Below are positions 1 through 6,985 of a stretch of DNA of 15,034 nt, piece by piece (position 1 is the stretch's first letter; every line of letters begins with the position of its first letter). A model generated the notes under the pieces. It worked only from the letters and a program-made list of their open reading frames with translations. It ran no database searches and was not told where the DNA came from. The stretch comes from DASSWG01 sp041689995 (lineage in GTDB: Bacteria > Bacteroidota > Bacteroidia > Flavobacteriales > Flavobacteriaceae), in assembly GCA_041689995.1 (NCBI GenBank), contig JBDNFD010000019.1, forward strand, positions 1-15,034, in the 5' to 3' direction. The position numbers were made by a program, and so were the translations under genes.

Positions 1-96
1 AGAGTATTTTCAAAAAAATCTCGAGTTTTATTAGAACCAATACAAGAGGGGGCTTACTTTTATGTTTTCAAAATATCACAACGCTTTTATTGACTT

Positions 97-216
97 TCAA
101 GCCCATAATTCCGTACTTTCGATTTTTATCGGACAACAATATATTTTTTTATAAAACTCAAGAGCCTCCTTCTTGGTAGTGAATTTATTTTCTCCTATTT
201 CAATTAGTTTCTTCAT
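97..216 (-). CDS. Possible 39-residue small protein or gene remnant
   Basis: The ORF has an ATG at 216-214 and a TGA at 99-97. The product starts MKKLIEIGENKFTTKKEALE and continues FYKKIYCCPIKIESTELWA. The N-terminal pattern (IxIG, then F-T-K-K-E-A-L-x-F-Y-K) recalls the start of DUF3223-type proteins, which from memory are clearly longer. If that is right, this is a truncated copy. An exact Bacteroidota -7 motif (TATATTTG on the minus strand, 273-280) lies about 57 bases upstream of the start, which favours transcription. The family assignment is a weak impression from a short stretch, and the ORF could be chance. Confidence 0.25.
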   Translation of the reverse strand: MKKLIEIGENKFTTKKEALEFYKKIYCCPIKIESTELWA

Positions 217-272
217 TTTTCAAATTACCGCCAACATTTATATATACGCATATTCCACTTAAGGTCCATCTT

Positions 273-280
273 CAAATATA
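273..280 (-). promoter_or_regulatory. Bacteroidota -7 promoter element (TATATTTG)
   Basis: This is an exact match to TAnnTTTG on the minus strand. It points to the small ORF at 97-216 with a leader of about 50 bases. No good -33 TTTG is found at the expected distance, so support is partial. Confidence 0.35.
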
Positions 281-533
281 AGTCAAATTAAAATATATCC
301 ACTGCGAAAAATCCTAAAGCAATAAATTAATTACGCTTATTCACACCGGCGTTATACCTCACTTGCGTTTTTCTTGTTTGAAGTCTTTACGAAATTCACC
401 AATTGATTTGTTCAATCTTCCTGGTATCGCCGTTCACTTTTTGTGTTTTTTCTATTAAAAAAGCCTAATGAAATGTTAAGTGTTTATTTTGTGCTACTTT
501 TAAGGCTTTAATAAAGGTTAAAAACCAAACTTT

Positions 534-1667
534 ATGGAGATTGAAATAAGGGAAGCCCAAACGAAAAAAGAACTCAAACAGTTTGTTTTGCTTCCTTTTT
601 CGATATATAAAACCAATGCCAATTGGGTGCCACCGCTGATTCAGGACGAACTGAAAATCTTGGACCCAAACGTGAACCCAGCTTTTGATTATTGTACGTC
701 CAAGTTTTGGATCGCACTCAAAAATGGAAAATGTGTCGGAAGAATCGGTGGCGTGATCAATAAGGATTGCAACCGAAAAACAAATCAGAAAATTGCTCGT
801 TTTACGCGTTTTGAGTGCGAAAATGACCAAAAGGTGGCCGATGCCTTATTGACGACGGCGGAAACTTGGGCCAAAAAGAACGACATGGAAAAGATTCATG
901 GTCCGCTCGGTTTCAACAATTTGGATACCCAAGGCGTTTTGGTGGAAGGTTTTGACCATTTGCAATCCATTGCGTCGATTTACCATTTGCCGTATTATCA
1001 GGGATTGATCGAACGGAATGGTTACCAGAAAGAAATCGACTGGGTGGAATATCGGTTGACTGTAGGCGAAAAAGCGGTTAGCAAAGCATCGCGTGGCGCC
1101 GCGCTCGTAAAGAGAAGGTATGGTTTGGAGGTGATGCATTTTAAGCAGATGTCTGAGTTGCTTCCTTATACCGATCGCGTTTTTGATATCCTGAGCGATG
1201 CGTTCTGTGATTTGCCGTTCGTGACGCCTTTCAACCAAAAAATGAAAGATTTTTATAAAGACAAATACATCCGGTTTTTGAATCCTGCTTTTGTGAAAAT
1301 GGTGCGGTACAAAGATGAAAAAGAACCCATTGGGTTTGTGATCGGAATGCCGAGTTTGTCGGCCGCTATGAAAAAAGCCAACGGTAAATATTTACCCTTG
1401 GGATGGTACCATATCTTACGTGCGCAACAAGCCAAAAAAGGGGACACGATGGATCAGGTGCTTACTGGCGTGTTGAAAGAGCATCAAAATACGGGTGCGG
1501 GCGTGGTGTTGATGGCAGAAATTCAAGAAGCAATGATGCAACACGGATTGAAATATATTGAAACCACTGGGATTTTTGAGACCAACAATAATGCGATTTC
1601 CAACTGGAAGAATTACGAACACATTCAGCATAAACGAAAACGCTCGTATATCAAAGATTTGGTTTAA
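534..1667 (+). CDS. YghO-like GNAT-fold N-acyltransferase family protein
   Basis: This 377-residue protein resembles the large two-part GNAT-fold family typified by E. coli YghO; its substrate is not known to me. The N-terminal part has the family pattern of a hydrophobic-Pro-x2-Ile-Tyr element, then NWVPPL (30-34), then a Pro/Asn/Phe stretch, then KCVGRIGGVIN (66-76), the typical GNAT beta-strand segment. The centre carries HGPLGFNN (122-129) followed by GVLVEGFD (134-141) and a YY pair (154-155), a hallmark of this family. The C-terminus has the conserved AEIQEAM and ETNNNAISNWKNYEHIQHKR elements. No signal peptide or membrane helix is seen, so it is cytoplasmic. The ATG at 534 fits the family start. 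The gene is followed closely by the TlpA-like gene but has its own composition and promoter, so an operon is not certain. Confidence 0.8.
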   Translation: MEIEIREAQTKKELKQFVLLPFSIYKTNANWVPPLIQDELKILDPNVNPAFDYCTSKFWIALKNGKCVGRIGGVINKDCNRKTNQKIARFTRFECENDQKVADALLTTAETWAKKNDMEKIHGPLGFNNLDTQGVLVEGFDHLQSIASIYHLPYYQGLIERNGYQKEIDWVEYRLTVGEKAVSKASRGAALVKRRYGLEVMHFKQMSELLPYTDRVFDILSDAFCDLPFVTPFNQKMKDFYKDKYIRFLNPAFVKMVRYKDEKEPIGFVIGMPSLSAAMKKANGKYLPLGWYHILRAQQAKKGDTMDQVLTGVLKEHQNTGAGVVLMAEIQEAMMQHGLKYIETTGIFETNNNAISNWKNYEHIQHKRKRSYIKDLV

Positions 1668-1677
1668 GATGTCTTAT

Positions 1678-1709
1678 GCAAAGATTTGTTTTAAGTTGGT
1701 TAGCTTTGC
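1678..1709 (+). promoter_or_regulatory. Promoter with inverted repeat for the TlpA-like gene
   Basis: TAGCTTTG at 1701-1708 is an exact TAnnTTTG -7 element, 23 bases before the TTG start at 1732. The arms GCAAAG (1678-1683) and CTTTGC (1704-1709) form a 6-bp inverted repeat around a 20-base spacer, and the right arm overlaps the -7 element. This could be an operator or chance. No TTTG lies at a proper -33 distance. Confidence 0.4.
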
Positions 1710-1731
1710 GTTTAATGCAAAAAAATAGGCT

Positions 1732-2325
1732 TTGAAATTTCTAAAAAAACATTGGAGCAGTCTCCTGATTTTGGTGTTTATCATCTTGTTGATTGTTCCG
1801 AAAACGCGCTTGCCCATTCAGGTTTTCATTAACCAACAGCTTTCTTTTGATCCTGATATTATCGAATCCGATAACCAATTTGTCGAAGATTATCAATGGC
1901 CTTTGCAAACTCTTTCCGGTGAAACGGTGAATTTTTCCAGATCCAAGGGAAATGTAGTGGTGGTGAATTTGTGGGCTACTTGGTGCGCGCCTTGCATTGC
2001 CGAGATGCCCGACTTCCAAGCGCTATACACTGATTACGGTGAACGGGTGGATTTCTATTTTGTGAGTTCAGATCGGAAAAAGAACCTCGAGCATTTTATG
2101 CTGAAAAACAACTATACATTTCCCGTTTTCTCACCGCTCCGAAATGCGCCAAATGCGTTTGAAGGAAAGGTACTGCCCACAACTTACCTTATTGACAAAG
2201 CGGGAAAAATCGTGATCAAGGAAACCGGAACTGCGGAATGGAACAGTAAGTCCATGCGGCAAACTTTGGATCGACTTCTAAACGCGCGTGTTTCTGAAAG
2301 CAAAGATAAAGGACGTTTGGATTAG
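1732..2325 (+). CDS. Membrane-anchored TlpA-family thiol-disulfide oxidoreductase
   Basis: This 197-residue thioredoxin-fold protein is expected to reduce or exchange disulfides of periplasmic proteins, often in cytochrome c maturation. An N-terminal membrane segment (about 10-23) leaves the rest in the periplasm. The active site WATWCAPC (81-88) has redox cysteines 85 and 88, and VLPTTYLID (147-155) supplies the cis-proline (149) that packs against it. The length is usual for TlpA/ResA types. The start is a TTG at 1732: an in-frame TAG lies at 1726-1728 and no ATG follows before the active site, so TTG is the only start that keeps the anchor. No partner gene for cytochrome maturation lies next to it. 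The gene that follows begins at its own promoter. Confidence 0.85.
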   Translation: MKFLKKHWSSLLILVFIILLIVPKTRLPIQVFINQQLSFDPDIIESDNQFVEDYQWPLQTLSGETVNFSRSKGNVVVVNLWATWCAPCIAEMPDFQALYTDYGERVDFYFVSSDRKKNLEHFMLKNNYTFPVFSPLRNAPNAFEGKVLPTTYLIDKAGKIVIKETGTAEWNSKSMRQTLDRLLNARVSESKDKGRLD

Positions 2326-2344
2326 GTTGGCTGTTGCAGAAATC

Positions 2345-2376
2345 ATTAGTTGAAACTAATATTTTAGTTATATTTG
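2345..2376 (+). promoter_or_regulatory. Hairpin next to the promoter of the DUF6624 gene
   Basis: ATTAGT (2345-2350), TGAA loop, ACTAAT (2355-2360) is a perfect 6-bp stem. It is followed by ATTTTA and then by TATATTTG (2369-2376), an exact TAnnTTTG element. The hairpin lies where a -33 box would be, so it may be an operator or a weak terminator for the preceding TlpA-like gene. The -7 element sits 22 bases before the ATG at 2398 and overlaps an upstream in-frame TTG, which excludes that TTG as a start. Confidence 0.4.
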
Positions 2377-2397
2377 AATTCGCTTAAACAATTCAAT

Positions 2398-3048
2398 ATG
2401 AGATATTTCAGTTTTATGCTGTGCTTTTTCCTGACAACTTCTTTGTTCCCACAGGTTAGTTCGCAGTATGAAATCCCCACCAAACAGCAATTAGATTCAT
2501 TAAAAACTGAATTGGAAATCATCTTTAAAAAAGATCAAGCATTTAGACGAATATATATTGAAGCCGAAAACATATTGGGAAAAGACTCTTTCGAGATGGA
2601 ATACTTTTGGGAAGTGGTCGAAGCTCAAGATAAGGTTCTTGAAAAAAGCGTTACAAGCATTATAGACAAATATGGCTGGTTGGGGATTTCACAAGTTGGC
2701 AGATTAGCAAACACCGCTGAATGGGGTGTTTTACAACACGGAACTGTGGCTTCTAAAGAAAAATATGCACCATTATTAAAAGCATCTGTATTAAAAAATG
2801 AATCACAAGCAACTCATTATGCCCGACTCATCGATAGAATGCTCATAAACTCCAATAGACCACAATTATATGGCACTCAAATTAATTATGATGCTGCTGT
2901 TCCGGCTTTTTATGAGATAAAAGATCCCGAATTGATCGATAAAAGAAGAAAAGAACTTGGACTTAATTCGATACAAGAATTTGCAAAATCGAGAAATCTG
3001 GAATGGACAATTATAACGAGAATGAGGAAACTGTATTTTTTATTGTAA
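2398..3048 (+). CDS. DUF6624 family protein, secreted
   Basis: This 216-residue protein of unknown function matches the DUF6624 pattern. Visible elements are DQAFRR (46-51), KYGWLG with SQVG (91-101), QHG (113-115), YARLIDR (141-147), QLYGTQ (156-161) and RRKELGLNSIQEF (183-195). The first 23 residues form a signal peptide (FMLCFFLTTSLF, then SSQ), so the protein is exported. An in-frame TTG 24 bases upstream would extend the ORF to 224 residues, but it lies inside the -7 promoter element; the ATG at 2398 also gives a standard signal peptide. The highly conserved polar residues suggest an enzymatic or binding role that is not known to me. The gene seems to stand alone. Confidence 0.75.
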   Translation: MRYFSFMLCFFLTTSLFPQVSSQYEIPTKQQLDSLKTELEIIFKKDQAFRRIYIEAENILGKDSFEMEYFWEVVEAQDKVLEKSVTSIIDKYGWLGISQVGRLANTAEWGVLQHGTVASKEKYAPLLKASVLKNESQATHYARLIDRMLINSNRPQLYGTQINYDAAVPAFYEIKDPELIDKRRKELGLNSIQEFAKSRNLEWTIITRMRKLYFLL

Positions 3049-3085
3049 AGTTGCATTCGACAGTCTGACTAAACTTTGAGCTATA

Positions 3086-3520
3086 ATGAAAACCGTTATT
3101 GAAACCACTCAACTTGAATTTGATAAAAGTGATTTTCTAATTGATTTAGTTAAACACGATAATGGATTGCTATATATTGAAATTATTCAATCCATTTTTG
3201 ATTCGGACGAGAGAAGCAATTCTATAAAAATCAATCCGACAGTTATATCAGACATTATCAAAGTTCTACAAAACTACCGGGCAAAAATTCCAAACGTACC
3301 GAACGAAAACACAGTGCATATTACCGACATAGAACAAGAGAAAATACAAAAAAGATATTTGAAAGGTGTCACGATTAAAGATTTGGCGATGCAATTCGAA
3401 CAGAGTCCTGAATTAATAAAAATGATTTTGAGGAACAAAGGATTTGAAATCGTGAGAAATGAAATGCCTAAACATAGCTATTGGAGAAAAAATACAAAAT
3501 GGAAAGGCAAACGGAAATAA
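3086..3520 (+). CDS. Small HTH-like hypothetical protein
   Basis: This 144-residue, lysine-rich protein has no signal peptide. I do not recognise a named family, though it resembles conserved hypothetical proteins of Bacteroidota. Residues 8-65 look like a small alpha/beta domain (EFDKSDFLIDLVKHDNGLLY, followed by a helix ending LQNY). Residues 82-123 read like a helix-turn-helix: EQEKIQKRYLKG, then VTIKDLAMQFEQSPELIKMI, then LRNKGFEIV, similar to sigma region 4-like or resolvase-type HTHs. The tail (128-144) is strongly basic with several Trp and Lys residues, compatible with nucleic acid contact. It lies 37 bases after the DUF6624 gene and may be cotranscribed. A near-match promoter, TAAACTTTG with one extra spacer base, lies just upstream. 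A DNA-binding role is inference. Confidence 0.6.
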   Translation: MKTVIETTQLEFDKSDFLIDLVKHDNGLLYIEIIQSIFDSDERSNSIKINPTVISDIIKVLQNYRAKIPNVPNENTVHITDIEQEKIQKRYLKGVTIKDLAMQFEQSPELIKMILRNKGFEIVRNEMPKHSYWRKNTKWKGKRK

Positions 3521-3596
3521 AATAGGAAAGCGTTCGGCCTGTTCCTCATCCCAAAAGCAAAAACCGTACCCGTGAAAAAGATTACACAAAATTCGA

Positions 3597-3604
3597 TATA
3601 TTTG
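3597..3604 (+). promoter_or_regulatory. Bacteroidota -7 element (TATATTTG) upstream of the esterase gene
   Basis: This is an exact TAnnTTTG match, 86 bases before the esterase ATG at 3690. No -33 TTTG is seen at proper spacing. If used, it gives a leader of about 80 bases. Confidence 0.35.
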
Positions 3605-3689
3605 AGCGGAAACCGGAGATAATGGTTTCCAGAATAACTTGATTATCCACAACTTAATTTGATGTTAGTGAGCACTTAAAACAAGCGAA

Positions 3690-4247
3690 ATGAAACAATT
3701 ATTTACACTTTTTATAGTACTGCTAACGGGAACACTATGTTTTGGACAAGACATAAATATCGGAATACGTGATAGTGTGTTTTCCAAAATTTTAAATGAA
3801 GAAAGGGAATTATCCATTTATCTTCCGCCAAGCTATCATTCATCACCCAATCAAGAATATCCGGTTCTTTATATCTTGGACGGCGATTATAATTTTCAAT
3901 ATGTAGCTGGACTTTTAGAATTGGAAGGTGGCATAAGTGAACGTATTCCGGAAATGATTTTGGTTGCCATTTCAGGAAAAGGATCGGAAACCTATGGGAA
4001 AAACTGTAAACCGAATATTGAAGGTTTAGAGGATAAAGGAAATGCCGATGAGGTTGCCGATTTTATAGCGCAGGAATTAATTCCTTTTATTAATTCAAGA
4101 TACAAAACCGATGGTTTTGAAATTTTGTCAGGCCATTCCCTGGGCGGAATTTTTGTAATAAACACGGCCTTAAATCACCCAAAATTATTCGACCGTTATA
4201 TTGCCATTAGTCCGGCATTATGGTGGAGCGAAAACGCCATTAACTAA
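3690..4247 (+). CDS. Esterase (PF00756-like), N-terminal part up to premature stop
   Basis: This 185-residue N-terminal part of a putative esterase of the Fes/IroE type (alpha/beta hydrolase) probably hydrolyses ester bonds in the periplasm. The signal peptide is residues 1-20 (LFIVLLTGTLCFGQ). ERELSIYLPPSYH (38-50), YPVLYILDGDYNF (57-69) and the nucleophile elbow GHSLGG (148-153, Ser150) are textbook for the family, followed by FDRYIAISPALWWSE (167-181). The product ends at TAA 4245-4247, before the acidic residue and His of the catalytic triad, so this fragment alone should be inactive. The rest of the fold lies in the same frame downstream. Confidence 0.75.
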   Translation: MKQLFTLFIVLLTGTLCFGQDINIGIRDSVFSKILNEERELSIYLPPSYHSSPNQEYPVLYILDGDYNFQYVAGLLELEGGISERIPEMILVAISGKGSETYGKNCKPNIEGLEDKGNADEVADFIAQELIPFINSRYKTDGFEILSGHSLGGIFVINTALNHPKLFDRYIAISPALWWSENAIN

Positions 4248-4319
4248 GTCGCCGAGGAAAAAGTTAGCGCGAAAGATTTTAGAACAAATGTATATGTTTC
4301 CCTTGCCAATGAAAGAGGA

Positions 4320-5075
4320 ATGGGAGTGGGCAGCTTTCTTTCGGTTGCCACTTCGAGCATATTAAAAAATGATCTTGTAATTTACGGAATAGTAATTGGC
4401 TGTATAATAATCGCTATTATTTGGGGTTTTAAGCGTAAAAAAGTAGTGTTTCCATTAATTCTAATCCTTGTGGGAATAGGCGTTTCTGCTTATTTAATGT
4501 TTTATTATTTTCCTCAAAACGACAATTTCAAATTCAAGGGATTTACCACTGAAAATCATAATTCCGTAGGAGAGCCAACTTATCGTTGGGCATTGGAAGA
4601 TATATTTGAGACTTGGCGCGTAGAAGATAATTATTTCAATTCCGCCAAAGAATTGGAAAATCATTACGAAAACGTAAAATCGACTTATGGCGCTACTTTC
4701 AATATACCCGCTACGGTATTGGGCCACACCTATTATATCTTGCAAGACAATCCCGAAGAACTTTCTAAGATCGGAGCAACGCTGAAAGCAAATTATCCAA
4801 ACGCTTTTGAAAATTTCGCTATTTACAGCGCCGGAAAGATGGCGGAAGAAAAACCAAAGGAAAGTAAAAAACTGATAGGCGAAGTACTAGAAATTAATTC
4901 CAAATCATCTGAAAGTTATCATCAACTGGCGAAAATAAATCTGGCCGAAAACAATATAACAGTTGCCGATTCATTAATCAACAAGGCGCTGAAATTGGCT
5001 CAAAACCAGAAGGAAAGACAATGGAAAATCAACGAATTACTAGAAACAAAAAATAAAATTAAGAATATGGAATAA
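4320..5075 (+). CDS. C-terminal part of the split esterase: two TM helices, catalytic-His region, TPR-like tail
   Basis: This 251-residue ORF starts at an internal ATG. The same frame is open from 4248, and it is best read as the C-terminal portion of the esterase rather than a separate gene. After GVGSFLSVATSS it has a membrane helix (about 19-36, IYGIVIGCIIIAIIW), a basic loop (FKRKK) and a second helix (about 42-62). It then returns to esterase sequence KFKGFTTENHNSVGEPTYRW, where His80 is the likely catalytic His. Residues about 110-251 are helical with TPR-like repeats (SYHQLAKINLAENNITVADS and neighbours). The basic loop predicts an in-out-in hairpin that keeps Ser and His both in the periplasm. 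With no signal peptide of its own, independent function is doubtful. Confidence 0.65.
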   Translation: MGVGSFLSVATSSILKNDLVIYGIVIGCIIIAIIWGFKRKKVVFPLILILVGIGVSAYLMFYYFPQNDNFKFKGFTTENHNSVGEPTYRWALEDIFETWRVEDNYFNSAKELENHYENVKSTYGATFNIPATVLGHTYYILQDNPEELSKIGATLKANYPNAFENFAIYSAGKMAEEKPKESKKLIGEVLEINSKSSESYHQLAKINLAENNITVADSLINKALKLAQNQKERQWKINELLETKNKIKNME

Positions 5076-5076
5076 G

Positions 5077-5099
5077 CAGAATTCCGTGTGGGATTTCTG
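5077..5099. terminator. Hairpin shared by two convergent genes
   Basis: CAGAATTCC (5077-5085), loop GTGTG, GGATTTCTG (5091-5099) forms a 9-bp stem with one T-T mismatch. It starts one base after the esterase stop and lies 17 bases from the stop of the convergent SulP gene. There is no clear T-tract on the plus side. Its position suggests a bidirectional terminator or transcript-end stabiliser. Confidence 0.5.
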
Positions 5100-5116
5100 G
5101 AAAAACACCATTCAAA

Positions 5117-6646
5117 TTAAACTTTATCGGCAACAATGTGATAGGTTGGATCTTCCAGCACATTTACCTCTATAATTTGATCCGCATTTTTCAACAATAT
5201 TTGACAATCAGGACTGAGATGGCGTAAATGAACTTTTTTACCCACTTTTAAATAACGCTCCGTGATTTTATTCAATGCTTCAATCGCCGACATATCAACG
5301 ACTCTACTCTCTTTAAAATCTATAATTATTTCCGCCGGATCGTTGGGAATATCAAACTTTTCATTAAAGGCAGTTACCGAGCCAAAAAATAAGGGGCCAT
5401 ATATTTCATAATGCTTGACTCCTTTTTCGTCAATGGATTTCCGTGCGCGAATACGTTTTGCATTATCCCAAGCAAAAACCAGTGCCGCTATAATAACGCC
5501 CACAATCACCGCCAAAGCTAAATTGTGTAGAATAACGGTTACAAGCGTTACCACGACCATCACAAAAATATCCGATTTCGGCATTCTATTAAAGGTTCTC
5601 AAACTTGCCCATTCAAAAGTCCCAACCGCGACCATAATCATTAAGCCAGTAAGTGCGGCCATTGGCAAGCGTTCAATCAAACCAGAACCAAACATCACAA
5701 AACACAACAATGCCACCGCTGCCACAATGCCGGAAAGTCTTGCCCTTGCACCATTTGAAATATTGATAAGACTTTGTCCCAACATTGCGCTGCCACCCAT
5801 ACCAGAAAAGAAACCCGATAAAATATTGCCAGCACCCTGGGCGACAACTTCCTTATTTCCCCTACCACGGGTTTCGGTGATTTCGTCAATAATGTTCAAC
5901 GTCAACAAGCTTTCGATCAATCCGACACCGGCCATAATAGCAGCATAAGGAAAAATCAAAGCCAAGGTTTCAAAATTGAAGGGAACACTGGGAATATGGA
6001 ATGGCGGAAAACCACCTTGAATAGAAGCAATATCGCCAACCGTTTTTGTGTCGATTCCAAAGCCAATAACAATAGCAAAAACCGCCAAAATAGCTATTAA
6101 GGAAGCCGGAACTACTTTCGTAAGTTTTGGCAAGCCCCAAATGATGAGCATCGTTAATAGCACCAAACCCAGTAAAATGTACAAGGATTGGCCGGTTAAC
6201 CAATTACCCGAAGCGTCTTTGAATTGGGCAAGTTGTGACATAAATATGATTATTGCCAACCCATTTACAAAACCAAAGATTACAGGATGCGGAACTAATC
6301 GCATCAGCTTTCCCAATTTGAAAGCGCCCGCCAAAACCTGAATAATCCCTGCCAACACAACGGTTGCAAAAATATATTCCGGACCGTGGGAAAGTGATAA
6401 AGCAACGATTACAACTGCGACCGCACCGGTAGCTCCAGAAATCATTCCAGGTCTTCCGCCTAAAATAGACGTGATCAATCCCATAACAAACGCGGCATAA
6501 AGACCGGTTAATGGCGATAAACCTGCAATTAGGGCAAAAGCAACTGCCTCGGGAATCAAAGCCAAAGCCACCGTCAATCCAGATAAAACCTCTGTTTTAT
6601 AATTTACCTTTTGTTTGAAATCGAATATGTTTAAATATTTCTTCAT
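5117..6646 (-). CDS. SulP family anion transporter with STAS domain
   Basis: This 509-residue inner-membrane transporter belongs to the SulP/SLC26 family. The family moves sulfate, bicarbonate or other anions by proton or sodium symport, and the substrate cannot be read from sequence alone. The N-terminal signature VALALIPEAVAFALIAGLSP (26-45) followed by GLYAAFVMGL and SILGGRPGMISGATGAVAVV is diagnostic, and multiple hydrophobic helices fill the first 390 or so residues. The C-terminal 110 residues form a cytoplasmic STAS domain (IIIDFKESRVVDMSAIEAL), including the Ser region that is phosphorylated in anti-sigma antagonist relatives. The length is compact, as in BicA-like bacterial members. 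No carbonic anhydrase or sulfate assimilation gene is adjacent, so bicarbonate versus sulfate stays open. The ATG at 6646 gives the usual short N-terminus. A palindrome lies just upstream. Confidence 0.9.
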   Translation of the reverse strand: MKKYLNIFDFKQKVNYKTEVLSGLTVALALIPEAVAFALIAGLSPLTGLYAAFVMGLITSILGGRPGMISGATGAVAVVIVALSLSHGPEYIFATVVLAGIIQVLAGAFKLGKLMRLVPHPVIFGFVNGLAIIIFMSQLAQFKDASGNWLTGQSLYILLGLVLLTMLIIWGLPKLTKVVPASLIAILAVFAIVIGFGIDTKTVGDIASIQGGFPPFHIPSVPFNFETLALIFPYAAIMAGVGLIESLLTLNIIDEITETRGRGNKEVVAQGAGNILSGFFSGMGGSAMLGQSLINISNGARARLSGIVAAVALLCFVMFGSGLIERLPMAALTGLMIMVAVGTFEWASLRTFNRMPKSDIFVMVVVTLVTVILHNLALAVIVGVIIAALVFAWDNAKRIRARKSIDEKGVKHYEIYGPLFFGSVTAFNEKFDIPNDPAEIIIDFKESRVVDMSAIEALNKITERYLKVGKKVHLRHLSPDCQILLKNADQIIEVNVLEDPTYHIVADKV

Positions 6647-6659
6647 ACTAATATCGGTG

Positions 6660-6677
6660 CAAATGGAATCCCATTTG
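6660..6677. promoter_or_regulatory. Perfect 7-bp palindrome upstream of the SulP gene
   Basis: CAAATGG (6660-6666), AATC spacer, CCATTTG (6671-6677). It lies 13 bases upstream of the SulP start codon, in its leader or promoter. It is either an operator site or a small 5' UTR hairpin that could limit translation. Confidence 0.4.
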
Positions 6678-6985
6678 GATTAATTCGTTTTAATAAAATA
6701 ATGACTATAATTGCTTTAGAAAGAGCGGAATGTGACGAATGCCCGCAGCAAATCAAGGCGGGGTGCCCGGAGGTAGATTGAAATTATATGTGATAATTGT
6801 CTTCGTCATTTATGAATTCGCAAAAGTAATATAATTTCCGAATAAAGAAAATGGCTAATAACACACCTAAAGAATGAAGGATAAGCGATTGGTTCAATGA
6901 CTTTTTCTTATATTTATACGGAATAAAATCGAAAAATTGTACTGATGCACAGAGCAGTTCATATAAAACACCTTACATATTATTT
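6678..6985. other. Gene-poor divergent spacer with one Cys-rich mini-ORF
   Basis: This spacer lies between the divergent SulP gene and the orphan secreted gene at 6986. It is AT-rich except for a locally GC-rich patch (about 6724-6775). That patch lies within a 26-codon plus-strand ORF, 6701-6781 (MTIIALERAECDECPQQIKA, then GCPEVD), with a C-x2-C pair and a third Cys. The same patch contains a 5-bp GC stem, CCCGC/GCGGG (11-base loop). I see no promoter of good quality and no RNA family I can name. Confidence 0.4.

Larger units (their letters stand above)
1..533. other. Left-edge region without a convincing gene
   Basis: This stretch is AT-rich and I see no full-length gene in it. On the minus strand it holds a 39-codon ORF (97-216, listed separately) preceded by an exact TAnnTTTG element. 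A second minus-strand fragment at about 359-430 reads GRLNKSIGEFRKDFKQEKR before a stop at 359-361 and has no ATG, so it looks like a gene tail. No promoter matching the Bacteroidota consensus was found just upstream of the plus-strand gene at 534. Confidence 0.5.
3690..5075 (+). pseudogene. Esterase-TM-TPR gene interrupted by an in-frame TAA
   Basis: The reading frame of the esterase ORF continues without any shift past the TAA at 4245-4247 into the next ORF. The 24 codons between the TAA and the following ATG (4320) read as natural protein (VAEEKVSAKDFRTNVYVSLA, then NERG), matching the strand that follows ALWWSE in this esterase family. One C-to-T change of a Gln codon (CAA) would explain the stop. 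The undamaged gene would encode about 461 residues: signal peptide, esterase core, two transmembrane helices, catalytic His region and TPR-like tail. The change may be a real nonsense mutation or a sequencing error. Confidence 0.75.

Noticed and set aside
465..1238. Minus-strand ORFs across the YghO-like gene
   Set aside because: The plus-strand frame carries all the family motifs. The minus frames are shadows without recognisable domains.
2374..2397. TTG start for the DUF6624 protein
   Set aside because: The TTG lies inside an exact -7 promoter element, and the ATG at 2398 gives a standard signal peptide.
5415..5948. Long plus-strand ORF of 177 codons inside the SulP gene
   Set aside because: It lies wholly antisense to a clear SulP reading frame, and its Pro/Thr/Ile-rich product is typical of a reverse-strand shadow.
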